This document shows positions 1 through 8,367 of a stretch of 64,000 nt of DNA, one piece after another. Each line of letters opens with the position of its first letter. Within the stretch, counting starts at the first letter, position 1. Origin of the DNA: JAICUY01 sp963716585. Its GTDB lineage: Bacteria; Chloroflexota; Limnocylindria; QHBO01. The stretch is from assembly GCA_963716585.1 (NCBI GenBank), contig CAVQTN010000002.1, forward strand, positions 186,001-250,000, given 5' to 3'. The notes below the pieces were generated by a model. It ran no database searches, was not told the origin of the DNA, and saw only the letters and a program-made list of their open reading frames with translations. Position numbers and translations under genes: made by a program.

Positions 1-761
1 GATGCGTCGCGCTTGAAGGCCGGCTTCAGCTTCGCGAGGTCCAGGAGCGTCGTCTCGGGGCGTGGATGCTCGTCATGATCGAAGGTTCGCGTCTCGGCGC
101 GACGGCCGGCCGGCACCTCGATGGGCACGATCTCGTCGGTGAAGCGACCGGCTGCATCGGCGGCTGCCCAGCGGCGCTGGGACTCGAGCGCGAAGGCGTC
201 CTGGTCCTCGCGCGACACGCCACAGCGCTCGACGACGTTCTCGGCCGTCTCGCCCATCGAGTACGGGTAGTGCGCGTCGGCCAGGCGCGGGTTGGTGAAG
301 CGCCAGCCGAGGGTCGTGTCGTAGAGGGTCTGCTCGCCGCGCGGAAACGCAGCCGAAGGCTTGGCCATCACGAACGGTGCGCGCGACATCGACTCGGCAC
401 CACCGGCCACGAATACCGATCCGTCACCGAAGTGCACGGCATGCGCGGCGCTCACCACGGCCTGCAGGCCGCTGCCGCACAGCCGATTGACGGTCTGGCC
501 CGGCACCTCGACCGGCAGGCCCGCGAGGAGCAGCGCCATGCGGGCGCCATTGCGATTGTCCTCGCCGGCCTGGTTCGCCGCGCCAAGGATCACGTCGTCG
601 ACGAGCTCGGGGTCTACACCGGTGCGGTCGATCAGCGCGCGGATCACGTGCGCGGCCATGTCGTCGGGCCGGACACCCGAGAGGGCGCCGCCATATCGGC
701 CGAACGCAGTCCGCAGGCCGTCGACGATAACGGGTGTGCGCGCCGGGTCTCGCTTGGTCAT
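1..761 (-). CDS. Acetyl-CoA/3-oxoadipyl-CoA-type thiolase, C-terminus cut by window edge
   Basis: The 253 visible residues are the N-terminal half of a thiolase, which releases acetyl-CoA from a 3-oxoacyl-CoA. The nucleophilic cysteine is in NRLCGSGLQAV (Cys95), followed by GGAESMSRAP and MGETAENV. The stretches NQAGEDNRN and GWRFTNP resemble the PcaF/PaaJ subgroup, which thiolyses 3-oxoadipyl-CoA or its phenylacetate-pathway homologue. The C-terminal part with the His and second Cys lies outside the window. ATG at 761 starts the conserved N-terminus. PaaH-like and PaaG-like genes about 6-8 kb away on the same strand fit a beta-oxidation or aromatic-acid role; the exact substrate is inference. 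Confidence 0.9.
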   Translation of the reverse strand, partial: MTKRDPARTPVIVDGLRTAFGRYGGALSGVRPDDMAAHVIRALIDRTGVDPELVDDVILGAANQAGEDNRNGARMALLLAGLPVEVPGQTVNRLCGSGLQAVVSAAHAVHFGDGSVFVAGGAESMSRAPFVMAKPSAAFPRGEQTLYDTTLGWRFTNPRLADAHYPYSMGETAENVVERCGVSREDQDAFALESQRRWAAADAAGRFTDEIVPIEVPAGRRAETRTFDHDEHPRPETTLLDLAKLKPAFKRDA

Positions 762-815
762 GGCCGCGTTGCGTGTCACGCGGCTATCTTCGCATGCTGC
801 GGGCCGTGGCCAGCG

Positions 816-1112
816 CTAGGCGGGCACCGCTTGGCTCGCCTCGGTGTTCCAGATCCTGGCCTGTGGTGCACCTGCCAGCGCTTGCAACGCCTGCGGAGAA
901 GCCCACACCTTACGCATCGTGACGAGGAATGCCTCCGCCTCCGCCAGGCTGGCAAAGTCGAGATCGATGCCGACATAATTCGGATCATCGACCGGCCGTC
1001 GAATGACATAGCGTTGGACACCTGATCGACGGCGATCGGCCGGATCTCGGTCGAACGCGGCCTTCCAGGCCCCGAAGTCGCGAATTGGGTGTTCGATCTG
1101 TACGGTCACCAT
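816..1112 (-). CDS. Small alpha/beta-barrel-like hypothetical protein
   Basis: A 98-residue protein starting MVTVQIEHPIRDF. The pattern (beta strand, FGAWKAAFDRDPADRR helix, a second strand pair around YVGIDLDFASLAEAEAF, then a helix) resembles the dimeric alpha+beta barrel fold of antibiotic-monooxygenase/EthD relatives. No catalytic residues can be assigned. The start at 1112 is chosen because GAGGAGG lies 7 bases upstream; an in-frame ATG 10 codons earlier has no such site. It is divergent from the LuxR gene at 1237, so the 124-bp gap probably holds both promoters. Function unknown. Confidence 0.78.
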   Translation of the reverse strand: MVTVQIEHPIRDFGAWKAAFDRDPADRRRSGVQRYVIRRPVDDPNYVGIDLDFASLAEAEAFLVTMRKVWASPQALQALAGAPQARIWNTEASQAVPA

Positions 1113-1236
1113 GAGAAACCTCCTCGGTTGATGTGACGGCAACAGTAGGCAGGCAGCTCAGCGAGACGCCATCCCAGAAAGGTGTGGACTGTGCCGCCCT
1201 GGCCGGCATGATCCAGGCGCGGCGTATCCTGCCGGC

Positions 1237-2340
1237 GTGACCACCGCGCGGATCCAGCGACAACCCCGTTCGGAAGAGCGCATACGGGCGATCTGCCGCT
1301 CCGCAACCGATGCCATGACGCTGCGCTCGGAGATCTTGCGGGAGCTGAGGCGACAGTTCGACTTCGACGCGCATGTCTGGTTAGTGACGGACCCCGTTAC
1401 TTCCGTGGGATGCTCTCCACTGGCCGATGTACCAGTCGACGATCTGCCGGCGCTGATACGGCTGAAGTACCTCACCGAGGTGAACCGCTGGACGCAGATG
1501 GCCTCAGGCGCGCAGCGCGCTCGGTCGCTCATGGAAGCCACCGGCGGGAACCTGGAAGCGAGTGTGCTCTGGCGGGAGATGCTTCGCGACTACGACGTCG
1601 TCGACATGGCCTCGATCGTTTTCGCAGACAACCACTCCTGCTGGGGCTTCCTCGATCTGTGGAGGAGCGCGCCCGCCGGGCCATTCGACATGGGCGTCAT
1701 CGCATTCCTTTCGAACCTGGCAGCGCCGATCACCGGCGCGCTCCGGCGCTGCCAGGCGGCCACGTTCGCAGCCCCTGCGCGCCAGGTGCCGAGCGGGATG
1801 GGACCGGTGATCCTTCTCCTTGACGAGGGCCTGCGGGTCACGAGCCAGACAGCGGCCGCGGACGCGTGGCTCGGCCTGCTGGTTCCGCCGCAGCCTGGTC
1901 GCGCGCCAATCCCGGCAGGCGCTTATAACGTGGCCGCGCAGCTGGTCGCTAACGAGCAAGGACTTGACGGCAATCCGCCGCTGGCGCGAGTCCATCTTGC
2001 GGATTCGCTCTGGGTGACAATGCGGGCCGCCAGGCTCAGCGAATCGCACGCATCCATCCAGAGCGCAATTGCTGTCACGATCGAGGAGACATCACCATCG
2101 GATCGGCTGGAAGTCTTCTCGCTCGCGTTCGGTCTCAGCGCTCGGCACCGCGATCTGGTTTCCATGATGGCTGAGGGCGCAGACACAAAGGAGATGGCAA
2201 CGCGACTGTTCCTGAGCCAGCACACCGTTCAGGACCATCTCAAGACGATCTTCGACAAGACTTCGACGCACAGCCGCCGCGTGCTCTTGTCGAGAGTCCT
2301 CGGAACACAGGCCGGTTCGGGTGCGGCGCTGCGCTCCTAG
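1237..2340 (+). CDS. LuxR-family transcriptional regulator
   Basis: A 367-residue protein with GTG start. The last ~65 residues form a LuxR/GerE helix-turn-helix: FGLSARHRDLVSMMAEGADT, then KEMATRLFLSQHTVQDHLK. The N-terminal ~270 residues carry no motif I can name; their length and alternating pattern fit a sensory region of GAF/PAS type, including LLLDEGLRVTSQTAAADAW, which resembles a PAS start. There is no phospho-acceptor receiver domain, so it is probably a one-component regulator. Its target is not shown; the divergent small gene at 816-1112 is the nearest candidate. Confidence 0.85.
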   Translation: MTTARIQRQPRSEERIRAICRSATDAMTLRSEILRELRRQFDFDAHVWLVTDPVTSVGCSPLADVPVDDLPALIRLKYLTEVNRWTQMASGAQRARSLMEATGGNLEASVLWREMLRDYDVVDMASIVFADNHSCWGFLDLWRSAPAGPFDMGVIAFLSNLAAPITGALRRCQAATFAAPARQVPSGMGPVILLLDEGLRVTSQTAAADAWLGLLVPPQPGRAPIPAGAYNVAAQLVANEQGLDGNPPLARVHLADSLWVTMRAARLSESHASIQSAIAVTIEETSPSDRLEVFSLAFGLSARHRDLVSMMAEGADTKEMATRLFLSQHTVQDHLKTIFDKTSTHSRRVLLSRVLGTQAGSGAALRS

Positions 2341-2350
2341 CGCCTCGCAA

Positions 2351-2566
2351 TCAGGCGCGGCCCGGATGCGTCGCCACGACCGCCTCGAGCAGGCGCCTCG
2401 ACGCGTCGGCGATCGAGGCGACGGCGTCGTTGAACGCGTCGGCGTTGGCACGACTCGGCTGGCGATAGCCGCTCACCTTGCGAACGTACTGCAGCGCCGC
2501 CGCGGTGATCTCCTCATCGGAAACGGGCTCGGCGCCATCACGAAGTGTTTTGATGCTTCGACACAT
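2351..2566 (-). CDS. DUF2277 family small protein
   Basis: The 71 residues from MCRSIKTLRDG through AALQYVRKVSGYRQPSRANA match the DUF2277 pattern I recall: an N-terminal MCRxIKxL, then a helical VRKxSG and PSxAN segment. This family is common in actinobacteria and Chloroflexota and resembles small HhH or DNA-binding proteins, but no biochemical role is known to me. The ATG at 2566 gives the canonical MCR start; an upstream in-frame ATG at 2620 would add 18 residues the family lacks. It faces the LuxR gene tail to tail with a 10-bp gap. Confidence 0.82.
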   Translation of the reverse strand: MCRSIKTLRDGAEPVSDEEITAAALQYVRKVSGYRQPSRANADAFNDAVASIADASRRLLEAVVATHPGRA

Positions 2567-2663
2567 GTGGAAAGCGTAGCAGCCGCGGCCCGCTACCGCG
2601 CGACGTTGCCTCGGCTGCAAAAGCAGCCCGCATGCCGAGGCAACGCCTCACCGCTCCCCAAGG

Positions 2664-2836
2664 TCAGGCCGATGCGATCTCCACCGCGAGCCCGGCGAGG
2701 TTCTTGGCCAGCTCGTCCGCCGATGCCCTGGACGCCTTGTGCAGCTGCGTGCCGAGCTCTCGGCATCCACGATCGTCTGCTGAAATGCGATCGCCTCGTC
2801 CATCTCGTGCTTGATGAACTCCTGTCCGGTCGGCAG
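2664..2836 (-). pseudogene. Small helical protein split by a 1-base deletion
   Basis: One frame reads PTGQEFIKHEMDEAIAFQQ then TIVDAE; the next frame continues ELGTQLHKASRASADELAKN and ends EIASA. Both halves have protein-like composition and join smoothly if one G is restored in GAGAG near 2765 (GAGGAG would give Glu-Glu). The total of 173 bases is one short of 58 codons, agreeing with a single lost base. The restored protein would be about 57 residues and amphipathic helical. The start is uncertain: the ATG of MDEA at 2803 or a CTG at 2836 after AAAGGG. No family recognised. Confidence 0.45.
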
Positions 2837-2895
2837 GGTGGTTCCCTTTCGTTTGATGGTCGGCAGCGCACGCCGACGCAACCGCCATGCCACGA

Positions 2896-4143
2896 CTACG
2901 CTTCGGCGGTCTGCACCAGGTCATGACCCCGCGTTCGCAGCGTCCGGGCGTACAGGTACAGCGCTGGAGTCAGCAGCAGGCTGACGACGACCATCGCCAC
3001 GCGGGTGCCGAAACCACCGGCGATCCAGCCGAGCAGCGGACCACCGGCGATCTGGCCCAGGGCGTCGGCCTGGGAGTCCATGCTGATCACCGTGGCGCGC
3101 ACGTTGGCGGTGAGGCCCTGGTTGATCCAGGTGAGCCGAATGGGAGCTGCCAGCCTGCGGAGCATTCGCGCCGTCAGGTAGGCCGTCACCGCCAGGCCGA
3201 TGGTGCCGGCGAGCCCGAAGATCACCAGCGCGACCATCAGCGTGGCATCGATGACCAGCAGGGAGCGCGCGGCGCCGACGTGCGTGTCGGTCTGAACGCG
3301 GCGCCGCGTGATCTCGATGGCGACAGCACCCAGCAGCAGCGCGGCGACGTTGATGATCCCGAACCAGGCGATCAGCGGCAGCGCCGGCACGACCGGGAAG
3401 CTGAAGTGGTCGAGCAGGTGGAACTCCCACAGGCGGTCGAAGGCCTCGCTGGCGGCGCCGGCGATGGCCGTGATCGAGACGATGGTCAGCAGGACCGGGC
3501 TGCCGCGCAGCAGCTTGAGCCCGGCGCTGAAGGTCGCGCCGTAGGCCTGCCGACGCGTGCGATCGCCGCGCGGCTCCGGCGTGAAGTGGCGCTCGGACAT
3601 GACGAGCACGAGGAACGCGGCCAGCGCCAGGTGCCCGACGCCGGCGACCAGCAGCGGCCACTGCAGTCCGAAGGTGCCCCCGATCAGCACGCTCGCGCCG
3701 ATGCCGACCGCTCCCGCGACGTACCCGACCTGCGACCCACGCAGGTAGACCGCGCCGATCTCGCTGGTTCGCGACTCGTCGGCCACCCAGGCCTCGGTGG
3801 CGCCACTGGTAAAGGTGACGCCGATCGCCCACACGACCTGCGCCACGATGATCCAGGCGAAGACCGGGATGGCGCCCCACAGCAGGAAGCCGATGCCCAT
3901 GATCACGGTGCCGACGATCACCGACAGACGGCGGCTGACCGCATCGGCCAGGACGCCGGTCGGCACCTCGAAGACCAGCGCCGAGACCTCCAGCGCGGTG
4001 CCGACCAGAACCAGCTGGACCGCGTTGAGGTGGGCGACCTGGATGCCGTACAGCGCACCGGCGGTGGTGAGCATGAACCAGAAGAAGGCGGAGATGCCTT
4101 CGATCAGGTAGTAAACCGGGATCGGGGCCAGCGGTCGGATCAC
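2896..4143 (-). CDS. MFS transporter (drug-efflux-like)
   Basis: A 415-residue inner-membrane protein with about 12 hydrophobic segments. Residues 1-200 show an MFS N-half, with the loop 2-3 signature degenerate as GVLADAVSRRLSVIVG (usual form GxLADrxGRr). A polar stretch HFTPEPRGDRTRRQ marks the central loop, and the second half repeats the six-helix pattern. The acidic and aromatic N-terminus (YYLIEGISAFFWFML) resembles tetracycline/macrolide-type exporters. The start is GTG at 4143. The substrate cannot be read from sequence. It stands alone, with 34 bp separating it from the upstream SipW cluster on the same strand. Confidence 0.87.
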   Translation of the reverse strand: MIRPLAPIPVYYLIEGISAFFWFMLTTAGALYGIQVAHLNAVQLVLVGTALEVSALVFEVPTGVLADAVSRRLSVIVGTVIMGIGFLLWGAIPVFAWIIVAQVVWAIGVTFTSGATEAWVADESRTSEIGAVYLRGSQVGYVAGAVGIGASVLIGGTFGLQWPLLVAGVGHLALAAFLVLVMSERHFTPEPRGDRTRRQAYGATFSAGLKLLRGSPVLLTIVSITAIAGAASEAFDRLWEFHLLDHFSFPVVPALPLIAWFGIINVAALLLGAVAIEITRRRVQTDTHVGAARSLLVIDATLMVALVIFGLAGTIGLAVTAYLTARMLRRLAAPIRLTWINQGLTANVRATVISMDSQADALGQIAGGPLLGWIAGGFGTRVAMVVVSLLLTPALYLYARTLRTRGHDLVQTAEA

Positions 4144-4177
4144 TCGGCGGAGTATGCGGGCGCTGCCTGTGCGTTGC

Positions 4178-5005
4178 TCAGGGCGTCGGCGTTGCCGTTT
4201 CCGTGGGTGTAGGCGTTGGTATCTCGCTCGGAAGAGCGCTGGTGGTCGGCGTTGGCGTTCCGGCGGGCGAGTCGGTCGCCAGCGGACTCGCGCTGGGCGT
4301 CGGCGGCGGCTCGACGGCGGCGCTGGCCGATGCCGACGGCAGCGGCGTCACGGGCACGATCATGGGCGTTGCCGACGGAGCCTGGGACGGGATGGGTGTT
4401 GGCGTGACGCTCGGGCTGGCCGACGGCGTCGGCGTGGGCGAGGCGAGGCGTTCCTGTGCAGCATCGGTCTGCGCCAGGTTTGGTCCTGTTCCATCGTCCA
4501 ACGTTTCGCAGCTGAGGTAGGTGTCCTGGCGTGTGCCATAGCAGGCATCGGTCCCTACACCTCCGTCCAGGCGGTCCTTGCCGTTGCCGCCCTCGGCGAT
4601 GTCGTTGTCGCCGCCGCCGATCAGCGTATCGTCACCGTCCTGGCCGAGCATCACGTCCTTGCCGTTGCCGCCGATGAGCAGGTCGTTGCCGTCTCCCCCG
4701 ACCAGGCAGTCCTTTCCATTGCCACCCTCGATGCGATCGTTGCCGCCGAGGCCGAAGATCAGAGCGCCCCCATTGGCCGGGCCGATGACGTCGTCGCCCG
4801 CGGTCCCGATCACCACGCGGGCGAACCGCATGGTGGCGCATTCCGGCGGGGTCGCCGGCGGACCCGACGAGGCCTGGTACACGAACGAGGCGTCCGTCGA
4901 GATCGTGTCGGAGAAGTAGGCGCCGCTGGCCACCACGCCGAGCAGCACGAGCACGCTCGCCGCGAACAGGGTGGGCCGGCGGCGGACCCATCGGTCAGCC
5001 TTCAT
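4178..5005 (-). CDS. SipW-dependent secreted protein with calcium-binding (RTX-like) repeats
   Basis: The N-terminus has a hydrophobic stretch (LFAASVLVLLGVVASG) running into GAYFSDTI, the hallmark of substrates of SipW-type signal peptidases. Residues ~65-165 hold repeated nonapeptides such as GGNDRIEGG, GGDGNDLLIGG and GGDNDIAEGG, the calcium-binding parallel-beta-roll type. CATM, KDC, DAC and SCE cysteines bracket the block. The last ~90 residues are a Ser/Thr/Pro/Ala-rich tail (repeated TPTP), likely an extended wall or glycosylated stalk. It overlaps the upstream signal-peptidase gene by 11 bp, which suggests translational coupling. It may be a surface or matrix protein; exact role unknown. 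Confidence 0.85.
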   Translation of the reverse strand: MKADRWVRRRPTLFAASVLVLLGVVASGAYFSDTISTDASFVYQASSGPPATPPECATMRFARVVIGTAGDDVIGPANGGALIFGLGGNDRIEGGNGKDCLVGGDGNDLLIGGNGKDVMLGQDGDDTLIGGGDNDIAEGGNGKDRLDGGVGTDACYGTRQDTYLSCETLDDGTGPNLAQTDAAQERLASPTPTPSASPSVTPTPIPSQAPSATPMIVPVTPLPSASASAAVEPPPTPSASPLATDSPAGTPTPTTSALPSEIPTPTPTETATPTP

Positions 5006-5510
5006 GCGTCAACCGCCTGCGCCGCATGCGCCCCAGCTCACGGCCGATGGTCCGCAGCTCGTTGAAGATGAGATAGCCGCCAGTGCTCAGCAGCAGGAAC
5101 AGGAACGCGATCGGCTGCTGCAGCAGGTGCAGCGCGTAGCCGATGTACGGGACGCTGAAGCGTTCGGTACCGACCACCTGATCGGCGCTGCGCTCGGCGA
5201 GGTCGCGGCTCGCGTTCGCATCCCCGCGCGTCACATAGCGGCCGTGGTCGAGGGCCACCACGCGGTGCGTGATGATGTCGCCGCCGGGCTCGCGGAACGA
5301 GACGATGGATCCAATGCCGGGAGTCGTCGCCCGGCGATCGATGACGATCACCGAGCCGAGATGGATGACCGGCTCCATGCTCCCCCCGCGCACCACCAGA
5401 ACGTCGTACGGCGTGAAGCGCGGGAGCGCCACGAGCACGACGAATCCGAGCAGGACGATCCACAGGATCGCCTGCAGGCCAAAGGCGAGGGCGTGCAGGA
5501 GCCGGTTCAT
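4995..5510 (-). CDS. sipW: Signal peptidase I, SipW/S26B type
   Basis: A 171-residue membrane protease. A first transmembrane segment (AILWIVLLGFVVLVAL) precedes the catalytic serine in RGGSMEPVIHLGS. A histidine in DIITHRVV replaces the usual lysine base, giving the Ser-His arrangement of archaeal, eukaryotic and SipW enzymes. A second hydrophobic segment (PIAFLFLLLSTGGYLIF) lies near the C-terminus. The ATG at 5510 is chosen because upstream in-frame codons overlap the preceding gene and are Arg-rich. It sits between two GAYFSDT proteins and overlaps one, so it very likely processes both. Confidence 0.9.
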   Translation of the reverse strand: MNRLLHALAFGLQAILWIVLLGFVVLVALPRFTPYDVLVVRGGSMEPVIHLGSVIVIDRRATTPGIGSIVSFREPGGDIITHRVVALDHGRYVTRGDANASRDLAERSADQVVGTERFSVPYIGYALHLLQQPIAFLFLLLSTGGYLIFNELRTIGRELGRMRRRRLTHEG

Positions 5511-5562
5511 TCGACGCTCGGAGAGCGAGGCGGCACGAGCCGCCCCACTGCACCGATCAGCC

Positions 5563-6144
5563 TCAGACCGTGCGGCCTTCAATCACGGTCTTCAGCTTCA
5601 GCGTCTGACCCTGAAGGTAGTTCTGGTCCCCGCTGCTGTTCCAGCGGTTCCGGGTGATGATGTAGAGGCGATCTCCAGGAGCCAGGGTGATCCCCGACGC
5701 CACATTGCCGGCTCCAGCCGCCGTTTCTGCGCTGGCCCAGTTGCGCAGCACGCCGGTTGCCTGGCAGCTCGAATTCGCCTGATCGGTCTCAACTTCAAAG
5801 AAGTTGTCCATATCCGGATTGGTCTGCGATGTCACGAACAGCTGGCTCGAAAGGGTCAGGCCATAGATGCCGGTGTTCTGGATCACCAGGCAGTCGGAGG
5901 CAGTGATCCCGGGGCCAGTCTGCTGCACGTCCGACGGACCAAACGTGATGTTGTCAAGGGTTGCGGGCGTCGAGGCGCAGTTGATGCCCTCCGGGCCACA
6001 GAAGGCGAACTTCAGGTCGGCGGAGCCGGTCGTGAAGGTGTAGTTGTCCTGTGTGATGGTATCGCTGAAGTACGCGCCGGTGGCGAACACGCCAACGCCG
6101 ACAATTGCCGAGATCGCGAAGAGCGACACGATGATTCGTCGCAC
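5563..6144 (-). CDS. SipW-dependent camelysin/TasA-like secreted protein
   Basis: A 193-residue precursor: VRRIIVSLFAISAIVGVG begins a hydrophobic signal ending in ATGAYFSDTI. The mature part is beta-rich with NITFGPSDVQQTGPG and NTGIYGLTL, and resembles the TasA/camelysin fold (a beta-sandwich that in Bacillus forms matrix fibres). Four cysteines (FCGPEG, NCAS, DCLV, SSCQ) could pair after export. The GTG at 6144 is chosen because GGAGGA stands 7 bases upstream; the in-frame ATG at 6171 lies before that site. First gene of the three-gene SipW set; 52 bp separate it from sipW. Confidence 0.83.
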   Translation of the reverse strand: MRRIIVSLFAISAIVGVGVFATGAYFSDTITQDNYTFTTGSADLKFAFCGPEGINCASTPATLDNITFGPSDVQQTGPGITASDCLVIQNTGIYGLTLSSQLFVTSQTNPDMDNFFEVETDQANSSCQATGVLRNWASAETAAGAGNVASGITLAPGDRLYIITRNRWNSSGDQNYLQGQTLKLKTVIEGRTV

Positions 6145-6505
6145 GGATGGTTCCTCCGATGATGGGGGCATCGCCACGTCAGCACTCAACGCGTGCGACC
6201 GGCGATGCGGGGGAGACGCTGGGCTGCGAGGAACCAGGGGTCCCCCGACAGAAGAGCAACGTGCGGCAGGTCGCACGGCTGGATTGCGTGGCCAGCGCGA
6301 CGCTCGGGCCCGTGCTCACCCCCTCCGTGAGTGGACCGCCCTTGGGCTGGCGGTCGCCTGGGCACCCTGGCGGCGTCCGCGTGTGACTCTACACCAGTAT
6401 GTCGGACCACGACACACCTATCCGCACACCTCTGTTCCGCACCAGCACGTCGTGAGCTCGCCACTCGCCGGGGCCAAACGCCGACCACCTGCGCTTAGGC
6501 GGCGG
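6145..6505. other. Long intergenic region upstream of the SipW cluster
   Basis: The 361 bp between the HAD hydrolase (ending 6506) and the SipW-cluster start at 6144 hold no convincing coding frame; the open frames there are Arg-rich and lack a ribosome site. The SD GGAGGA for the cluster is at 6152-6157. The least GC-rich patch, about 6383-6425, reads TGTAGAGT on the minus strand and may include a promoter, but no clear -35 box is visible. Its length, unusual in this compact window, suggests regulated expression of the secretion cluster. Confidence 0.4.
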
Positions 6506-7156
6506 TTACCGCTCCGCGAGCAGCTCCTCGAGCGAGTGGATGACCCGATCGGCGACCGAGACATCGGTCTCGGCGAACTGCGGAACGGCGATGCAGGTCA
6601 GGCCCGCAGCCTTGGCCGCAGCGATCCCCGGCGCCGAGTCCTCCAGGGCGAGCGCGTCCGCGGGCGAGACGCCCAGCCGTGCGCACGCAGCCAGGTAGAC
6701 ATCCGGCGCCGGCTTGGGGTGCTCGACGTCCTCGGCGGTGACGATCACGTCGAATGCGTCGGACAGGTGGGCGGTCGCCAGCGCCGCGTCGACCAGGAAC
6801 CGTGCCGAGTTGGATGCAAGTCCCAGGGCCACCTGGCCGCGCAGCCGCTCGACGAGCTCCACCGCCCCCGGGCGCGCCGCGACCTCGCGCTCCAGCTCGG
6901 CGAGCATGTAGCCGTGCATCTCCTCGATCAGCGCCGGCCCCTGCTCGATGGCCGCCCCGAGCCGCTGAGCGTAATAGCGAGCGCTGAACTCGATGCCGGT
7001 GCCCATCACCGCCAGCTGATCCTCGTGCGAAAACTCCTGGCCATGCCGCCGAAAGAGCTCCGACTCGGCACGCGCCCACAGCGTCTCGGTGTCCAGCAGC
7101 AGGCCATCCAGGTCGAAGACGACGGCCCGATAGCGGCCGGGCAGCTCCTCGATCAC
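6506..7156 (-). CDS. HAD-superfamily hydrolase, beta-phosphoglucomutase-like
   Basis: A 216-residue cytosolic phosphatase or phosphomutase. Motif I is VVFDLDGLLLDTE (nucleophile first Asp), motif II GLASNSARF, motif III Lys in EHPKPAPDVY, motif IV EDSAPGIAAAKAAGL. The helical cap between motifs I and II (residues ~20-85) places it in subfamily IA, with the beta-PGM/Gph group. Substrates in this group range from sugar phosphates to phosphoglycolate and cannot be assigned here. GTG start overlaps the stop of the upstream 3-hydroxyacyl-CoA dehydrogenase by 4 bp (GTGA), so the two are co-translated. Confidence 0.9.
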   Translation of the reverse strand: MIEELPGRYRAVVFDLDGLLLDTETLWARAESELFRRHGQEFSHEDQLAVMGTGIEFSARYYAQRLGAAIEQGPALIEEMHGYMLAELEREVAARPGAVELVERLRGQVALGLASNSARFLVDAALATAHLSDAFDVIVTAEDVEHPKPAPDVYLAACARLGVSPADALALEDSAPGIAAAKAAGLTCIAVPQFAETDVSVADRVIHSLEELLAER

Positions 7157-8361
7157 TCCCCCGGCTCGAAGAAGGAGCGGTCACGCTCGGCGAGGGAGCG
7201 GAGCAGCGGCGTGACCCGGTATCGACCGTCCGGGACGAGCGCATGCAGCGCGTCGAGCGTTCCGACGACATGCGCCAGGCCGATGCGCTCGCCCCACTCC
7301 AGCGGTCCCGACGGGTAGTTCGTACCGAGGCGCATGGCGGTGTCGACCGACTCGGGCGCAGCGACGCCTTCGGCTACCGCAGAGGCTGCCTCGTTGACGA
7401 TGGTCGCCAGGATGCGAGCCTGCACAGCCTCGCCGCTCAGCGGCTCCATGCTTGGTCCCTCGGGCCGCCGCGTGATGCCCGACCATGCCGGGCCGCGGGA
7501 GCCATCGGCCTGGTAGTCGTAGAAGCCACCGGACGACTTGCGCCCCAGCCGGCCGGCGTCGACGAGCATCCGTTGCAGGGAGTGCGGCCGGTAGCGCGGG
7601 TCATAGAAGAACTGCTCGAACACGCCCTGGCTGACGGCGAAGTTGACGTCCAGGCCAATGGCGTCGACAAGCTCGAAGGGGCCCATTCGGAAACCGATGC
7701 CGCGCATTGCGCCGTCCACCTGCTCCACTCCGGCCAGGCCTTCGCCGACGATGCGCAGTGCCTCGAGGTAGTACGGCCGCGCGACGCGGTTGACGATGAA
7801 TCCGGGCGTATCGCTGGCGACCACCGGCGTCTTGCCAAGCTGGCGCGCGACCGCGCAGGTGCGTTCGACGACGTCGGACCCCGTCGCGGGCGCGTCCACG
7901 ACCTCGACCAGCTCCATGAGCGGCACCGGATTGAAGAAATGCATGCCCACCACGCGTGCCGGATGCTGCGTTTCCGCGGCGATGCGGGCCACCGCCAGCG
8001 AGGACGTGTTCGTGGCCAGCACCGTCGCGTCGCCGGCCGCGGCATCCAGTCGACTGAATGCCTCGCGCTTGAGCCTGAGATCCTCGGGGATCGCCTCGAC
8101 CACGAGCTCGGTGGCGGCGATCTCCTCGAGCGTGGCGGCGGGCCGGAGGCGGCTCAGCGCGGCGCGTGCATCGGTCTCGGTGATCTGCTCCTTCTGGACC
8201 TTGCGCGCCAGGAAGCCGGCGATGAGGGTGCGCGACCGCTCGAAGGCACCAGGGACCGGGTCATGGACCAGGACGTCGAGGCCGTGCTCGGCGGCGACCT
8301 GCGCGATGCCGGCGCCCATCGTCCCCGCCCCGAGGACACCGATGCGATGGATGTCGCTCAT
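7153..8361 (-). CDS. 3-hydroxyacyl-CoA dehydrogenase (3-hydroxybutyryl-CoA dehydrogenase type)
   Basis: A 402-residue NAD-dependent enzyme that oxidises 3-hydroxyacyl-CoA to 3-oxoacyl-CoA. The Rossmann motif IGVLGAGTMGAGIAQVAA is at residues 7-24. The catalytic His lies in VGMHFFNPVPLMELVEVV, and TPGFIVNRVARPY marks the domain junction. Two C-terminal 3HCDH helical domains follow (residues ~185-280 and ~305-395), as in PaaH; single-domain Hbd is ~280 residues. It precedes HAD and follows a PaaG-like crotonase with a 6-bp gap, one transcription unit. A role in beta-oxidation or phenylacetate breakdown is inferred. Confidence 0.93.
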   Translation of the reverse strand: MSDIHRIGVLGAGTMGAGIAQVAAEHGLDVLVHDPVPGAFERSRTLIAGFLARKVQKEQITETDARAALSRLRPAATLEEIAATELVVEAIPEDLRLKREAFSRLDAAAGDATVLATNTSSLAVARIAAETQHPARVVGMHFFNPVPLMELVEVVDAPATGSDVVERTCAVARQLGKTPVVASDTPGFIVNRVARPYYLEALRIVGEGLAGVEQVDGAMRGIGFRMGPFELVDAIGLDVNFAVSQGVFEQFFYDPRYRPHSLQRMLVDAGRLGRKSSGGFYDYQADGSRGPAWSGITRRPEGPSMEPLSGEAVQARILATIVNEAASAVAEGVAAPESVDTAMRLGTNYPSGPLEWGERIGLAHVVGTLDALHALVPDGRYRVTPLLRSLAERDRSFFEPGE

Positions 8362-8367
8362 CGGCAG

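Noticed and set aside
2887..4212. Plus-strand 441-codon frame opposite the MFS gene
   Set aside because: Arg/Gly/Asp/His-rich composition, no ribosome site, and the opposite strand codes for a clear MFS protein.
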